DNA from: Synergistaceae bacterium OttesenSCG-928-I11
GTDB taxonomy: Bacteria; Synergistota; Synergistia; Synergistales; Synergistaceae
Length of the DNA: 36,883 bases
Assembly: GCA_030266365.1 (NCBI GenBank)
Contig: JAJDHV010000008.1
Coordinates: 1 to 36,883, forward strand
Direction: 5' to 3'
In this document: positions 17,782-27,886 of the stretch, piece by piece
How the letters are laid out: each line of letters starts with the position of its first letter
Numbering within the stretch: the first letter of the stretch is position 1
Translations under genes and position numbers: made by a program
The notes under the pieces: generated by a model
Told to the model about the DNA's origin: nothing
Databases searched by the model: none
What the model saw: the letters and a program-made list of their open reading frames with translations, nothing else

Positions 17782-20700
17782 ATGTCATATAGAGTTACGA
17801 ACAGCATGATGCAGAGCCTTTTGCTCAACGATATGCACACGAATCTGAATAAATTGCTCGACGTGCAGCAGCAATTGTCGACGCAGAGAAAGTATCAATC
17901 TGCCTCGGACAATCCCAACGCGGTCACGAAGGGCATGAACCTCGAGACGATGATGACCGAGACCGAGCAATATATCAAAAACCTTGAGGATGCGGTTGCA
18001 TGGCTCAAGTTCACGGACAGCGCGTTGGGCGATATGAACGATGTCTTCCAGCGCATGAGGGAGCTCGCCATTTACGCCGGTGACGGTATTCTCGAAGGTG
18101 TGGACCATACTGCCATCGCAGCCGAGTTGACGGAGCTCAGAAAAGAGTTGATGAGTTACGCCAACTCGACGATCGCTGGCGAATATTTGTTCGCGGGCCT
18201 CAAAACCGGCACAACGCCATTCACAGTGGGGCCGGGCGGGGAAATTCTGTACAACGGAAACGACTATTCCGTGAAGTGGGAGTTCGCGCGCAGCGAAGTG
18301 GGTAAAGTTTCCATCACTGGCAGCGAGCTCTTCCCGAAGGATGAAATCACAAATAGCCTGAAGGGCATTGAACTTCCGCTGGATTTCGAGTGGACCGGGC
18401 GCAACGAAATCCTCGAGTTCAAGGTCGGCTGGCAGACGGTGAAGGTTCGCATTCCCGAAAAATGGGAGGACGAGCTCAAAAACGGACTCGCCGATCCCAC
18501 CGATTACAACAGATATCGCGATCCCGGAGAGTTGGAAGGGTATTCCCTCAAGGAGATCGCGGATCTCATCAACAACAGCACGGAGATGGGTGACGTCAGT
18601 AAACTGCTTAAAGCAGAAGTGGTGACGGACACTGACAGAAACGTTCAATATCTCGTGATCAAAAGCCACACCGGTGAGGCGGTCCGCCTGACGAGTTGGA
18701 CGGAGACCGACCCCGTCGCAATCCCGCAGGGCATCAAGGGCGCGGCGTACGGACCGGCAAACCGCAAGGCAGACAACGACGGTATGGTGACCGTCCGCTT
18801 CGACGACGGTTTTACGTTCGATGTCGAGGTCAAAAAGGGCGAGTCTTTGGAGGACATCGCGAAAAAACTTGCGAGCCTGCCCGAGGGGCGCGCGTGGTCG
18901 GCGTACAAAAGCGACGGCACGAACGCTTGGATCGACATCGTGTCGAGAAACGAGAGTGGATTTTTTTACCTCGACACGACAGGTGGCGCGACGGCGTTGT
19001 TTGCGCCGGAGATCGCCACTACGCAGTCCGGCAAACAGGAGGGTAAACAGGTTTTCGAGAGCAAAAAATTCGATGATTTCGTCTCTCTTTCGGACGGCAG
19101 CCTCACGATAAGACGCGGTAACGAGACCTATTCGATCGACATCCCTATTGGGTCCGATCTCGACGACATTTATGACATATTGGTCCCGGGTGCTCCAGAC
19201 CCCAATGTTTTGCCCGCCGATATGACCGTTTCAGTTACGCCGGATGGTTCGTTGAAAATCGAGTCGGCAAACCCTAATGACGTATTTGAAGTCACCGCGA
19301 CAGGCGGTCTCGTTCCACTACTGTCGGATGGCGTCTCCGTAAGTTCGTCCGTTACACCTGATACAAACGGCGATTATACGCTGACCACATCCAAGGTTTC
19401 CGACGAAACGTCGATTTCAGGCAACGGGCTCATGTACATTGAGCATGACGGCAAAAAATACGAGGTGCCAGTTGCGGCAGGCAATGATTTGAACGCGGTG
19501 GCCACGGCAATACAAACTGTCTTTACTGCGAAGGGTATCGACGGATCCGTTGAGGTCGTCGAAACGCCCGACGACGATGGAAATATGCTGCAATCCCTAA
19601 AAATACGCACGAAGTCGCCGATCGTCCTGAGCGGATTCGGCTCCGGCGCATCCGTCATCGGCAGCCACAGTCTCGGCAGCAAGGAGATCGATACGAACAC
19701 GGACCACACGCACATCGGTTTTGCCGCGTTCATGGGCATGGAGACGACCGTCAAGAGTACCGAAGTGGCGCTTGACGCGATATGGGATACAACGACAGTC
19801 GACCCCACAAATCCAGCGAGTGGGCCATTGCATATCAAATTTGTCGGTGCAAACAACAGAGGCGAGATTTATATCGAGGACAACGCCGAACTGACGATTG
19901 AGCAGCTTGCAGAACGAATTAACAGTGTCTGCGGCACATGGTTGCAGGCGGTGGTCGAGACGGACGAGCCGGACGGAACCGACCCGTTGGTCGATCCGCT
20001 GAGCAACAGCGGCGACAACAAGGAGGAAGCGAGCAAACGCCTCGTCCTCCGCACGATCGACGGTGAACCGTTCGCCATTTACGATGGTCCCGGCAGTTCA
20101 TACGCCCAGATGCTCGGTATCAACACGGCGTTGATGGGTGAATCGTCGCAGGCAGGCGGGGTGGTGACATATCCCAAAGCCGGCACGGACAGTTTCTTCG
20201 ATGAAAATATGCCCGCCATACTGGAAGTGACGGTGGGCGAGCGGACATATGAGGTCAAAGTCTGCAAGACCTTTTGCGGCGACGCCGAAAAAGTCGCCGC
20301 CGCCATCGTTCGGCAGGTCAACGAGCAATACGGCGGTACGCTGCTTGCATGGGACGGCAACGACGTAAAGAACACCTCCAATCCGGGGACATTCTCGCTC
20401 TATGCCGTCACCGGCGAACCGTTGCGCGTGATCGACGCTAGCTACGGCGACCCGAGATTTTCGGAATATACCGGTGGCGTTGCCATACAACTCGGTATTG
20501 CGGCGGGAATCACCAGTGCCGCAAACACACATGACGACACGAAGGATGACTTTGGTCCGGGCACAATACGTATCAACACGCCCGGCCATACAGTCGATGT
20601 GCCAGTGCTTGACGACGACACGCTGCAGGATATTGCTGCCCGCATTCGCGATTATGCTGGAAGCTGGCTCGACGTTTCTTTTTACGACACGAATGTGGAT

Positions 20701-21570
20701 ACCGATGGTGGAAAAGTCCAAATTTCCCTGGCGGCAAAAGACGGTTCGGCCCTTTCGATCATCGACGTTACGGGCGATGTTGCATCCACATTGGAGATCG
20801 ACACAGGACTGAAGGGTACGGCAGATTTGAATACGTTCCCGACATTCGACGAGGATGCGACGTTGACGATCACGGTCAACGGCACGCCACACACGATTGA
20901 TCTGGTCGACAACGAGACGAACCCGCCGACGCAAATTGTCCAGAGCGTCGAAGACCTGGCTGAAATTATTAATACGCGCTTTCAGGGGCAGGACATCCGC
21001 GCAGAGGTTATTGACGACGGAAGTGGAAAAAAATATTTGAGCCTCTGGTCTCCAAAAGGATATACGTTTGCCGTCGGTGGCGAAGGCGAAGCTGACGATG
21101 GCGCTGGTGGTACAATCCCAATTGCTGAAGCGTTGGGATTTGCGGTCGGTAATGATCAAAGCAGGGGATATGCTCCGAACGCTTCGCCATATAACCAGCA
21201 GGTCACCCATCGCACGGGCAACAACCAGAAAGAGACAGACTTCTTCGGAGTGCTGGACAATCTGATCGACTGCGTCGAAGGCGGTCACGTCGATGGAATT
21301 ACGGACACGATGATCGAACAACTCGACAATTGGATGAATACACTGTTAAAATGTAGGGCACAGGTCGGCGCGTTGACCAGCAGATATTCCACGTCGATCG
21401 ACCGCATGACGTCGAACAACACGAACTATACCGACCTGCATACGAAGACGGTTGGCGTCGACATGGCGGAAGTGATTACGGACTATGAGATGGCGTCGAG
21501 CATATACGAAGCGAGCCTTGCCGCCCTTGCGCGCATCATGCAGCCGACGCTGCTGGACTTCCTGCGCTAG
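17782..21570 (+). CDS. flgL: Giant flagellar hook-associated protein 3 (FlgL) with repeated IN-like modules
   Basis: FlgL joins the FlgK ring to the filament. Ordinary FlgL has about 300 residues; this one has 1262. The ends are canonical: MSYRVTNSMMQSLLLNDMHT with QLSTQRKYQSASDNPNAVTK (about 31-50), and a C-terminus with MAEVITDYEMASSIYEASLAALARIMQPTLLDFL. Between them lie about eight related modules of 65-100 residues (roughly 205-305, 335-400, 440-500, 535-620, 690-780, 815-890, 925-1000, 1025-1110). Each has a short beta strand pair, then a helix such as TLQDIAARIRDYAGSWLDV or SVEDLAEIINTRFQGQDI, then a strand pair ending near a small-residue turn. This is the pattern of the flagellin IN (hook-insertion) motif. 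The insert probably forms a large surface domain. Confidence 0.92.
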   Translation: MSYRVTNSMMQSLLLNDMHTNLNKLLDVQQQLSTQRKYQSASDNPNAVTKGMNLETMMTETEQYIKNLEDAVAWLKFTDSALGDMNDVFQRMRELAIYAGDGILEGVDHTAIAAELTELRKELMSYANSTIAGEYLFAGLKTGTTPFTVGPGGEILYNGNDYSVKWEFARSEVGKVSITGSELFPKDEITNSLKGIELPLDFEWTGRNEILEFKVGWQTVKVRIPEKWEDELKNGLADPTDYNRYRDPGELEGYSLKEIADLINNSTEMGDVSKLLKAEVVTDTDRNVQYLVIKSHTGEAVRLTSWTETDPVAIPQGIKGAAYGPANRKADNDGMVTVRFDDGFTFDVEVKKGESLEDIAKKLASLPEGRAWSAYKSDGTNAWIDIVSRNESGFFYLDTTGGATALFAPEIATTQSGKQEGKQVFESKKFDDFVSLSDGSLTIRRGNETYSIDIPIGSDLDDIYDILVPGAPDPNVLPADMTVSVTPDGSLKIESANPNDVFEVTATGGLVPLLSDGVSVSSSVTPDTNGDYTLTTSKVSDETSISGNGLMYIEHDGKKYEVPVAAGNDLNAVATAIQTVFTAKGIDGSVEVVETPDDDGNMLQSLKIRTKSPIVLSGFGSGASVIGSHSLGSKEIDTNTDHTHIGFAAFMGMETTVKSTEVALDAIWDTTTVDPTNPASGPLHIKFVGANNRGEIYIEDNAELTIEQLAERINSVCGTWLQAVVETDEPDGTDPLVDPLSNSGDNKEEASKRLVLRTIDGEPFAIYDGPGSSYAQMLGINTALMGESSQAGGVVTYPKAGTDSFFDENMPAILEVTVGERTYEVKVCKTFCGDAEKVAAAIVRQVNEQYGGTLLAWDGNDVKNTSNPGTFSLYAVTGEPLRVIDASYGDPRFSEYTGGVAIQLGIAAGITSAANTHDDTKDDFGPGTIRINTPGHTVDVPVLDDDTLQDIAARIRDYAGSWLDVSFYDTNVDTDGGKVQISLAAKDGSALSIIDVTGDVASTLEIDTGLKGTADLNTFPTFDEDATLTITVNGTPHTIDLVDNETNPPTQIVQSVEDLAEIINTRFQGQDIRAEVIDDGSGKKYLSLWSPKGYTFAVGGEGEADDGAGGTIPIAEALGFAVGNDQSRGYAPNASPYNQQVTHRTGNNQKETDFFGVLDNLIDCVEGGHVDGITDTMIEQLDNWMNTLLKCRAQVGALTSRYSTSIDRMTSNNTNYTDLHTKTVGVDMAEVITDYEMASSIYEASLAALARIMQPTLLDFLR

Positions 21571-21594
21571 AAATCGTTTTCGAGGAGGAGCATA

Positions 21595-22077
21595 ATGATC
21601 AAACTGACTTCCACACGATTTGGAGAACTGGAAGTAGAAGATGAGGACGTGATCCATTTTCCCGTCGGGATTCCGGGGTTCGAGGATAAACACAAATGGA
21701 TTCTCGTCGGAGATGAAGACAACGCCATCATGTGGCTGCACAGCGCCGACGACGGTTCTCTCGCACTGCCGGTCACGACGCCGGAAGCTGTGAAGAGCGA
21801 CTATAACGCGAAAATTCCGCGCGAGTCGCTCGAACAGATCGGCGAGATGAACATGAAAGACGTCATCCTCCTGATCGTGGTTGCGATACCGCCGGGTCGT
21901 CCGTGGGACATGACCGCGAACCTCCGCGCGCCCATACTGGTCAACATGGCGTCGCGAATCGCGACCCAGGCGATCGCGTTGAACGAGGATTATGACTTCC
22001 GCTACACGGTGCTTGACGAACAGACGAGGGAGACCATGAAGGCGCAGGCCACGATGGCTGCCGAAAAGGCGGAATAA
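21595..22077 (+). CDS. fliW: Flagellar assembly factor FliW
   Basis: FliW binds free flagellin and, when released, binds CsrA and stops CsrA from repressing flagellin translation. The 160-residue protein has the family's opening pattern FGELEVEDEDVIHFPVGIPGFED (about 10-32), the strand MWLHSADDGSLALPV, and DMTANLRAPILVNMASRIATQAI (about 103-125), all typical of FliW. The start ATG follows GAGGAGGAG. It sits 24 bases after flgL and 2 bases before csrA, so the antagonist and its target are coupled. The C-terminal 15 residues are polar and extend past the usual end. Confidence 0.96.
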   Translation: MIKLTSTRFGELEVEDEDVIHFPVGIPGFEDKHKWILVGDEDNAIMWLHSADDGSLALPVTTPEAVKSDYNAKIPRESLEQIGEMNMKDVILLIVVAIPPGRPWDMTANLRAPILVNMASRIATQAIALNEDYDFRYTVLDEQTRETMKAQATMAAEKAE

Positions 22078-22079
22078 CC

Positions 22080-22367
22080 ATGCTGGTGTTGAGCAGAAAA
22101 CCCGGAGAAGCCCTCCGAGTCGGCGATGACGTCGAAATCACCATCGTCGAAGTAAAAGGGGACATGGTACGCATCGGAATCGAGGCGCCCAGGAACGTGC
22201 AGGTATGGCGCAAGGAACTCTGGGAGGCCATCGTGGCGGAAAACAAGAAGGCAGCCGAAGAAGCCGCACTGGCAGCCATCGTAACCCCGCCTACCATCCC
22301 CGCCGCCCAGACGCCCGTGAAACTGTCCGGCCTTCTGGCGAAGAAGAAAAAGAAAGAAGAAAAATAG
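22080..22367 (+). CDS. csrA: Carbon storage regulator CsrA with a C-terminal lysine-rich extension
   Basis: An RNA-binding dimer that blocks translation by binding GGA in hairpin loops, often over the ribosome-binding site. MLVLSRKPGEALRVGDDVEI and VKGDMVRIGIEAPRNVQVWRKEL contain the two RNA-contact regions: Leu4/Arg6 at the start and the Arg of VWRKE, equivalent to Arg44 of E. coli. The usual His before that Arg is Trp. At 95 residues it exceeds the common 60-75; the extra 30 or so are Ala/Pro-rich and end in KKKKKEEK. The start lies 2 bases after fliW. Likely targets are the flagellin and flaG leaders downstream, which carry matching hairpins. Confidence 0.95.
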   Translation: MLVLSRKPGEALRVGDDVEITIVEVKGDMVRIGIEAPRNVQVWRKELWEAIVAENKKAAEEAALAAIVTPPTIPAAQTPVKLSGLLAKKKKKEEK

Positions 22368-22373
22368 CATATT

Positions 22374-22388
22374 TCGGGAATATCCCGA
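22374..22388. other. Short perfect inverted repeat between csrA and maf
   Basis: TCGGGA-ATA-TCCCGA lies directly after the csrA stop and 22 bases before the next start codon. No U run follows, so it is not a clear terminator. It may be an mRNA processing or stability hairpin, or a protein site. Confidence 0.35.
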
Positions 22389-22410
22389 GATTTCGAAGGG
22401 AACGACATAG

Positions 22411-25296
22411 ATGGCAAAAGAACTGGTAAAGGCCCCCGAAAGCCTCTCCGTGTGGATGAGCAACATGAGAGAACTCTACAAGAGGCAGCCGCAACTGGGC
22501 GCGGTTTTGCACGATTACGTAGAAAGGCACGGACATGAGTTCGAGCATTTCGAGAACAAAACCCCATCCGGAACATGGATCGAGTGCCTCTCGGACGAGC
22601 CGTTTTTCCAAACCGATGAGGAGCCGAAGGTCGATTGGGATAAAAAATCCCGCGACGTCCCCATCTTCTTCCAATATGGCATCGGCACGCCGCCTTACCT
22701 GTTCAAAGTAATTCGGAGCCTTCCTGCCGAGGCGCTTTCGCTTGTTGTTGTCGAACCGAACATCGAGTTGTTGGCGTACGTTTTGCACATGACACACGTG
22801 TACAAAGCAATGCCTCTGGGGGCGTCTCTTACCTTTTATGCTTTGCCGAAGGAGGTGCCGCCGCATTTTGAAATGTTGAGTGAAAAAACAGGCGACGAAG
22901 ATTTGCCTTTAAATATTTTGGCGAGAATTCTCAGGGAAGAGGCGTTGGACGCTGGGCTCAACGTCTATGGCCTCTTTACGGCCTTTATGTCCAGGACCTC
23001 CACGCACCCCGGAGAAGAGAATGCTTTCCAGGACGACCTCCTGGCAATGGCGAAGGACGTACGAGAGTGGCTCGTCCTTAAACTTAACTACCTTGGCAAC
23101 AGTTCGCACGATACGATGTTGGGCCTCAGGCAAATGGCGCTGATGTCCCCGTGGATCAGCTATGGCTACCAGTATGAATCCATATTGAAAGAATTTGCCG
23201 GCAAGCCGTTTGTTGTCGTTTCGGCTGGGCCGTCGCTGGAAAAGAATTACGAGTTGTTGCGGGACATTCAGGACAAGTGTGTGATTTTGGCGAACGACGC
23301 CACGCTGAAAAAATTGCTCTCTGCCGGCATAATGCCTCATATCGTCTGTGCCCTTGAGAGGGGGATGCCGACGTATGACATTTTTTTCAAAAACACAGTC
23401 AGAGATTATGCCGACGAATGCACAAAAATATTGTTGATCAGTCAGGCCGTCTGCACTCCGAAAATTTTTGGCACATGGCCGGGACCGAAGATAATAATCG
23501 GAAAATCCGAAATACCGGTGGACAAATGGTTTATTAACGGGACATTGCATGGCACACTAATCCCCTCCGGTTCCTCCGTTGCCCATATGTGTTTCGGCGT
23601 AGCCGCTACGATGGGCGCTTCTTCCATAGCACTTATCGGACAAGATCTCGCATTCGGTGGAGGTGTGGGCACTTGGACGACACATGCATACGGTGTTTTT
23701 GCCGAAAAACCTACAGCCGCCGGACAAGATAAGGAAATGAATGAAGAGACAGGAAAAAAAGAATTAAGCGAAGAGCAAAAACAGTACTATTTAAGCAAAG
23801 GTCATTACTTCGTTCGTGGTCTCCTCGGTGGCGAGGTCTTGACGACGGAGCTGTGGCTTTCGTTTCTTCGGATGTTTGAGTCGCGCATCAATATGACCAG
23901 TGCGCCGGTTTATGACTGTACCGAGGGAGGTGCCCTCATAAAAGGCACCATCGTGAAGCCATTCGGTGAATACATCTCGGAAAAAGTCGCGATACAGGAT
24001 GCACTTAAAATGTCGCCTGCCACTCTCGCGGTTGAAAAAGGTGTCGTCGCCGATAAAAAAGGAAAGTACGATTTTCTCCGGCCTTTTTTCGAAAAGGCGT
24101 ACAAAGATTTGGACACGGCTGCCGATCTCATCCTCAAAATAATGAAGAGCCTCGACGATGTCTCGGCAGCAGCTATTTTGCCCCAAAAAAGAGTGCAGCA
24201 TGCGGCGGAGACCGCGAAACTTCTGGATAAACTCAACAGCCTAAACCCGATGTTCGCATTTATCGCCCAGAGTTATCTGTATTTGTCGACGCCGGAAATC
24301 GCCGTCACCCGTTTCCTTGACAACGTTGAAACTGTCGAACGCTGGGTAAAAACTCACAAGGAGATTGTCGAGGGGCACGTTGCCGTCGCAAGATTTATAA
24401 AAATATGGTTGAGCTATGCTGACAAGGCTATGGAGTATTATCTGGACAAGGATTTGCCGCTCCAGCCTCTTGAGCCGGAAGAATCCTATGGCGAATTCGA
24501 GAGGGTATGCGAAACTCTTGGGGATGGGCACGATCAGGTTGCGCTCAGGTACGAGATGGACAAACTGTTTGCGTTTGTCGATATGCAACAGGCGTGTTGG
24601 CCGCCGGCCGCCCTTTGGCGGAGCGCGATGTTCCTGTTGCAGGAGAGCCGTTCACAGGAAGCTGGAATATTGATGGCATCTGCGGCAGTGTCCTTTGAAG
24701 ATACGGAGATGCCGACGGACGAAATTTATTCGTTCATGAAGGATTACGCAAGGGTGTTAATCACTCCCGACCTTTGTCATCTGCCGAATTACGAGTATGC
24801 AAAAACACTTCTTGAAAACGCAGAAGAGTTGTGCGGCAGTGACGAAGAGATAGAGGACCTCAAAACCGAATTGCGTGAAAAACAAAGATCCTATTTGGTC
24901 GATATCAGCCTCTTGTCGACGCCGTATCGCAAGCAGTACGTCAATGCTTGGTATGCTGCCAGGAAGGAGGCGGACGAGGCTTTGTCGCGCAGGGACCCGA
25001 TGGCGGCCATGAGAATTATCTGGGACGCGTTGTGCGCTTACGGCGAGTATCTCCCTGGGATTGCCGCCCCGTATCTGCACTGGCTTGTCTCGAATATGGA
25101 AAAATTTTTCGGCGCAGAAGACGAGCGTTATACGCCTGTGATCGACGGACTGCTGGACGAGATGGTCTCTAGGCCCGATGTGTTGAGAAGTGTGCCCATA
25201 CCGTATACATACGCTTTTATGGCAGCGCTCGCCAAGCACGGCGCCGATATCAAACTCTCCCAGCCGGAAAAAGAGGGTGTCCCGAGCGAATCGTAA
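22411..25296 (+). CDS. Motility accessory factor (Maf, DUF115) flagellin glycosyltransferase
   Basis: Maf proteins attach nonulosonic acids such as pseudaminic or legionaminic acid to flagellin before export. The central DUF115/MAF domain shows FVVVSAGPSLEKNYELL (about 270-286), where SAGPSL is the family signature, then VILANDATLKKLLSAGIMPHIVCALERG, and GSSVAHMCFGVAATMGASSIALIGQDLAF (about 390-418), the nucleotide-binding side of the domain. The N-terminal region VFFQYGIGTPPYLFKVIRS-like (about 85-103) also fits. At 961 residues it is at the long end; the C-terminal 350 residues are helical and of unknown role. It follows csrA and precedes the flagellin genes, and the pse-type genes at the window's right end could supply its sugar. 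Confidence 0.88.
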   Translation: MAKELVKAPESLSVWMSNMRELYKRQPQLGAVLHDYVERHGHEFEHFENKTPSGTWIECLSDEPFFQTDEEPKVDWDKKSRDVPIFFQYGIGTPPYLFKVIRSLPAEALSLVVVEPNIELLAYVLHMTHVYKAMPLGASLTFYALPKEVPPHFEMLSEKTGDEDLPLNILARILREEALDAGLNVYGLFTAFMSRTSTHPGEENAFQDDLLAMAKDVREWLVLKLNYLGNSSHDTMLGLRQMALMSPWISYGYQYESILKEFAGKPFVVVSAGPSLEKNYELLRDIQDKCVILANDATLKKLLSAGIMPHIVCALERGMPTYDIFFKNTVRDYADECTKILLISQAVCTPKIFGTWPGPKIIIGKSEIPVDKWFINGTLHGTLIPSGSSVAHMCFGVAATMGASSIALIGQDLAFGGGVGTWTTHAYGVFAEKPTAAGQDKEMNEETGKKELSEEQKQYYLSKGHYFVRGLLGGEVLTTELWLSFLRMFESRINMTSAPVYDCTEGGALIKGTIVKPFGEYISEKVAIQDALKMSPATLAVEKGVVADKKGKYDFLRPFFEKAYKDLDTAADLILKIMKSLDDVSAAAILPQKRVQHAAETAKLLDKLNSLNPMFAFIAQSYLYLSTPEIAVTRFLDNVETVERWVKTHKEIVEGHVAVARFIKIWLSYADKAMEYYLDKDLPLQPLEPEESYGEFERVCETLGDGHDQVALRYEMDKLFAFVDMQQACWPPAALWRSAMFLLQESRSQEAGILMASAAVSFEDTEMPTDEIYSFMKDYARVLITPDLCHLPNYEYAKTLLENAEELCGSDEEIEDLKTELREKQRSYLVDISLLSTPYRKQYVNAWYAARKEADEALSRRDPMAAMRIIWDALCAYGEYLPGIAAPYLHWLVSNMEKFFGAEDERYTPVIDGLLDEMVSRPDVLRSVPIPYTYAFMAALAKHGADIKLSQPEKEGVPSES

Positions 25297-25326
25297 ATGT
25301 TGCAATCGAAATTTGAGTTTTGGCAC

Positions 25327-25354
25327 TTGACAAAAATATTTTCCGGTGTATTCT
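25327..25354 (+). promoter_or_regulatory. Predicted promoter of the first flagellin gene
   Basis: A perfect TTGACA (25327-25332), a 16-base spacer and TATTCT (25349-25354). This gives an untranslated leader of about 130 bases containing two CsrA-like hairpins. No sigma-28 consensus is seen here, unusual for a late flagellin gene. Confidence 0.5.
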
Positions 25355-25436
25355 ACATATCAAATTAAGATTCGAGGGAGGTGTGCGACGAGCGTTAACG
25401 GCGTAGAGGAATAAAGAAATCACAAAAATCTGTTAG

Positions 25437-25452
25437 CAGGCAAGGATGCCTG
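25437..25452 (+). promoter_or_regulatory. Predicted upstream CsrA-binding hairpin in flagellin 1 leader
   Basis: CAGGC-AAGGAT-GCCTG: a perfect 5-bp stem with GGA in a hexaloop. GCAAGGATGC is close to the CsrA consensus RUACARGGAUGU. It lies 15 bases upstream of a second hairpin that covers the ribosome-binding site, like the two-site arrangement of the Bacillus hag leader. Confidence 0.65.
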
Positions 25453-25467
25453 AAATACTCTGTCCAA

Positions 25468-25485
25468 CACAACAAGGAGGTTGTG
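25468..25485 (+). promoter_or_regulatory. Predicted CsrA-binding hairpin over the flagellin 1 ribosome-binding site
   Basis: CACAAC-AAGGAG-GTTGTG: a perfect 6-bp stem presenting the Shine-Dalgarno AAGGAG itself as the hexaloop, ending 4 bases before the ATG. Bound CsrA would directly prevent ribosome entry. Confidence 0.7.
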
Positions 25486-25489
25486 AATT

Positions 25490-27847
25490 ATGAGAATCAA
25501 CACCAATATCCCCGCACTGCAATCCTACAATGCACTTACCTTGACCAACAATGCACTCCAGAAGTCCATCAACCGCCTTTCGACCGGCCTGCGCATCAAC
25601 AGTGCCGCCGACGACGCCGCCGGGCTCGCCATCTCCGAGAAGATGCGCGCGCAGTACCGCGGTCTTGACCAGGCTGTGAACAACTCTCAGGACGGCATCT
25701 CGATGATTCAGACGGCGGAGGGTGCCTTGAACGAGACGCACTCCATCCTTCAGCGTATGCGCGAGCTGTCCGTACAGGCGGCGAACGACACGCTGACGCA
25801 GGAAGACCGCAGCTACATCCAGCTCGAGGTCGACCAGCTCAAGGAGGAGATCACCCGTATCTCCAACACGACGCAGTTCAACAAAAAGCAGCTGCTCGAT
25901 GGTTCTGCCGCTGCGGTGTGGTCCTCTGACAACCTCGAGACGAAGGCGATCATCAACGGCGGTCTTCGCGAGATCGACCAGTTCGGCCAGAAGAAGGCGG
26001 TCGAGGGCAACTTTAAGATCACGATCAAGGCGTCGCCCGGCGAAGCCGAGGTACAGAAGTCCGATATCTTCAAGATCAAGCACAAGAACGTCATCATGGA
26101 CGTCCTTGTGAACAAGGAACAGGGCGTCGAGAAGGTTCGCGTCGACAACCTGCCGGCCGGTACATATAATATCAAGGTATTCTCTTCGGCCGGTGCGCTC
26201 TCAGCGGCTGCGGCAGTTGGTTTCACTAGCGCAGCTGGCATTGTGGCGACTTATGGAGACATTGTTAAAGGTGCGTTCAAAATGAGTGGCATCAATACAT
26301 TGTCAGCCAGTCACAATATGAGCTACCTCTTTGAAGTCGCGAGCGTCAACACGGCGGCGAATCAGGTTGTGTTCAATGTCCGTGCCATGGGTGTAGATGC
26401 GAAGGGCAATGCTCTAACGTTTAACGGAGGCCAGATTACCGTTGGCACAGCAGGGGCCAAAGATGGCGACTATAAAGCAATAGGGCTCAATCTCGCACAA
26501 TCTGCGATATCTCTTAGCAATGCGAAAGCGACTGCTTTTTCCGTCGGTTCCAAGCTCGTCATCTCCCACGTCGCGACGAATGCTGATAAAGGTTTGACGG
26601 TGAGCGGTACCATAAACACAGACTGGGAGGGTGCGTGGAGTACTGGCAACGCTACTCTCAAGAACGCCTACGGTGTGAATGTAGCGGATGTTCAAAACAA
26701 AGAGGTTCACTTCAAACAGTTCTATCTGAACACGGCTAATGGCACCGTCCACGAGGGCGACATCGTAGTCACCTTCAACACTTCGTTTGCCGCTACCAGT
26801 AAGGGTGGAGTGGCCTCCTTCGAAGCAGCTTACATCGGTCAGGTAGCGAAGGGCGACGTACAGCTCCGCGACCTTGACAAGTTCTGGGACGCGAACGGCA
26901 AGTTCATGCTGGACGACCCCAAGACGCTGTCGATCGTTCAGGGCGACGGCAAGAAGACGAACGTGACACTGTACTCGACGGACACGCTCGACGATGTACG
27001 CAAAAAGCTGAACGATGCAGTCGCTGTCGGTCTTGGTCAGGGTAAGTACGCGAGCAACAACATCGACAACTTTGTGTCGTTCGTTGAAGACTCAGTGCCG
27101 AACAGCCCGGAAGCAGTAGAGGGAACGTTCGTCATCCGCAGCCTGATCCCTGGTGCAAACGGCAAGCTCAGCCTTTCCGGCGACGAGGACATCATCAAGG
27201 CGTTCAGCCTGAACGTGATCCAGGAGGCGAGGGAGAGCCAGTTCGAAGTCTCGATCGTCGACGCCCACTCGGGCAACGTCGTCGCCACCGACGCCAAGGT
27301 GACCGGCAACACGCTCGTTGGCGTGCTCCACGAGAATGTCGACGTGAAGTTCGACTCGATGGCGAACATTGACGTGACTTGGGACAAAGACAGCGGTCGC
27401 TTCTTGCTGAAGCAGTCGACGGATGTCTACGAGACGATCCTTCACCTTGCGGATAACACGACGGTGTTCCAGATCGGGGCCAACGAAGGCGAGGACATGG
27501 GGATCAACATCGGCAACATGTCCGCGGAGGCACTCGGCGTGCACAACTTGATCGTGACGGACCGCGAGTCTGCTGCCCGGAGCATCACAGTCATCGACGG
27601 CGCGATCAACAAAGTGTCGTTGCAGCGTGCGAAACTCGGTGCATACCAGAACCGTTTGGAGCACACGATCAACAACCTGACGACGGCATCGACGAACATG
27701 AAGTCGTCCGAGAGCCGCATTCGCGACGCCGACATGGCGAAAGAGATGATGAACTTCACGAAGCTCAACATCCTGAGCCAGGCCGGCAACTCGATGCTCG
27801 CACAGGCCAACCAGCTGCCGCAGAACATCCTGAGCCTGCTCCGCTGA
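25490..27847 (+). CDS. Flagellin, first copy
   Basis: Filament subunit exported through the flagellar type III system. The conserved N-terminal D0/D1 domain is clear ([49 protein letters not shown]), as is the C-terminal D1/D0 domain ([59 protein letters not shown]). Between lies a 500-residue variable domain with a module resembling IN motifs ([18 protein letters not shown], then [13 protein letters not shown]). Total 785 residues, far above the 275-500 common in flagellins. From codon 77 to the stop it appears identical at DNA level to the next flagellin gene; only four residues differ overall. Many codons end in C or G, suggesting high expression. The symbol is left empty because fliC and hag are both used. 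Confidence 0.96.
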   Translation: MRINTNIPALQSYNALTLTNNALQKSINRLSTGLRINSAADDAAGLAISEKMRAQYRGLDQAVNNSQDGISMIQTAEGALNETHSILQRMRELSVQAANDTLTQEDRSYIQLEVDQLKEEITRISNTTQFNKKQLLDGSAAAVWSSDNLETKAIINGGLREIDQFGQKKAVEGNFKITIKASPGEAEVQKSDIFKIKHKNVIMDVLVNKEQGVEKVRVDNLPAGTYNIKVFSSAGALSAAAAVGFTSAAGIVATYGDIVKGAFKMSGINTLSASHNMSYLFEVASVNTAANQVVFNVRAMGVDAKGNALTFNGGQITVGTAGAKDGDYKAIGLNLAQSAISLSNAKATAFSVGSKLVISHVATNADKGLTVSGTINTDWEGAWSTGNATLKNAYGVNVADVQNKEVHFKQFYLNTANGTVHEGDIVVTFNTSFAATSKGGVASFEAAYIGQVAKGDVQLRDLDKFWDANGKFMLDDPKTLSIVQGDGKKTNVTLYSTDTLDDVRKKLNDAVAVGLGQGKYASNNIDNFVSFVEDSVPNSPEAVEGTFVIRSLIPGANGKLSLSGDEDIIKAFSLNVIQEARESQFEVSIVDAHSGNVVATDAKVTGNTLVGVLHENVDVKFDSMANIDVTWDKDSGRFLLKQSTDVYETILHLADNTTVFQIGANEGEDMGINIGNMSAEALGVHNLIVTDRESAARSITVIDGAINKVSLQRAKLGAYQNRLEHTINNLTTASTNMKSSESRIRDADMAKEMMNFTKLNILSQAGNSMLAQANQLPQNILSLLR
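25718..27845 (+). repeat. 2.1-kb direct repeat, copy A (flagellin 1)
   Basis: This 2128-base stretch reads identically, as far as I compared it by eye, to 28450-30577 (offset 2732). It begins sharply at codon 77 and ends at the first base of the stop codon (TGA here, TAA in copy B). The preceding 228 coding bases differ at about 30 positions, and the leaders are unrelated outside the ribosome-binding hairpin. Confidence 0.9.
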
Positions 27848-27886
27848 GGTAATAGTGGTTAACAAAACCAACCAATGTGGTTTGAA

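Noticed and set aside
18830-18875. LysM domain in FlgL (KKGESLEDIAKKLA)
   Set aside because: The flanking strands and the serial repetition fit the flagellin IN motif better, and the LysM second helix is missing.
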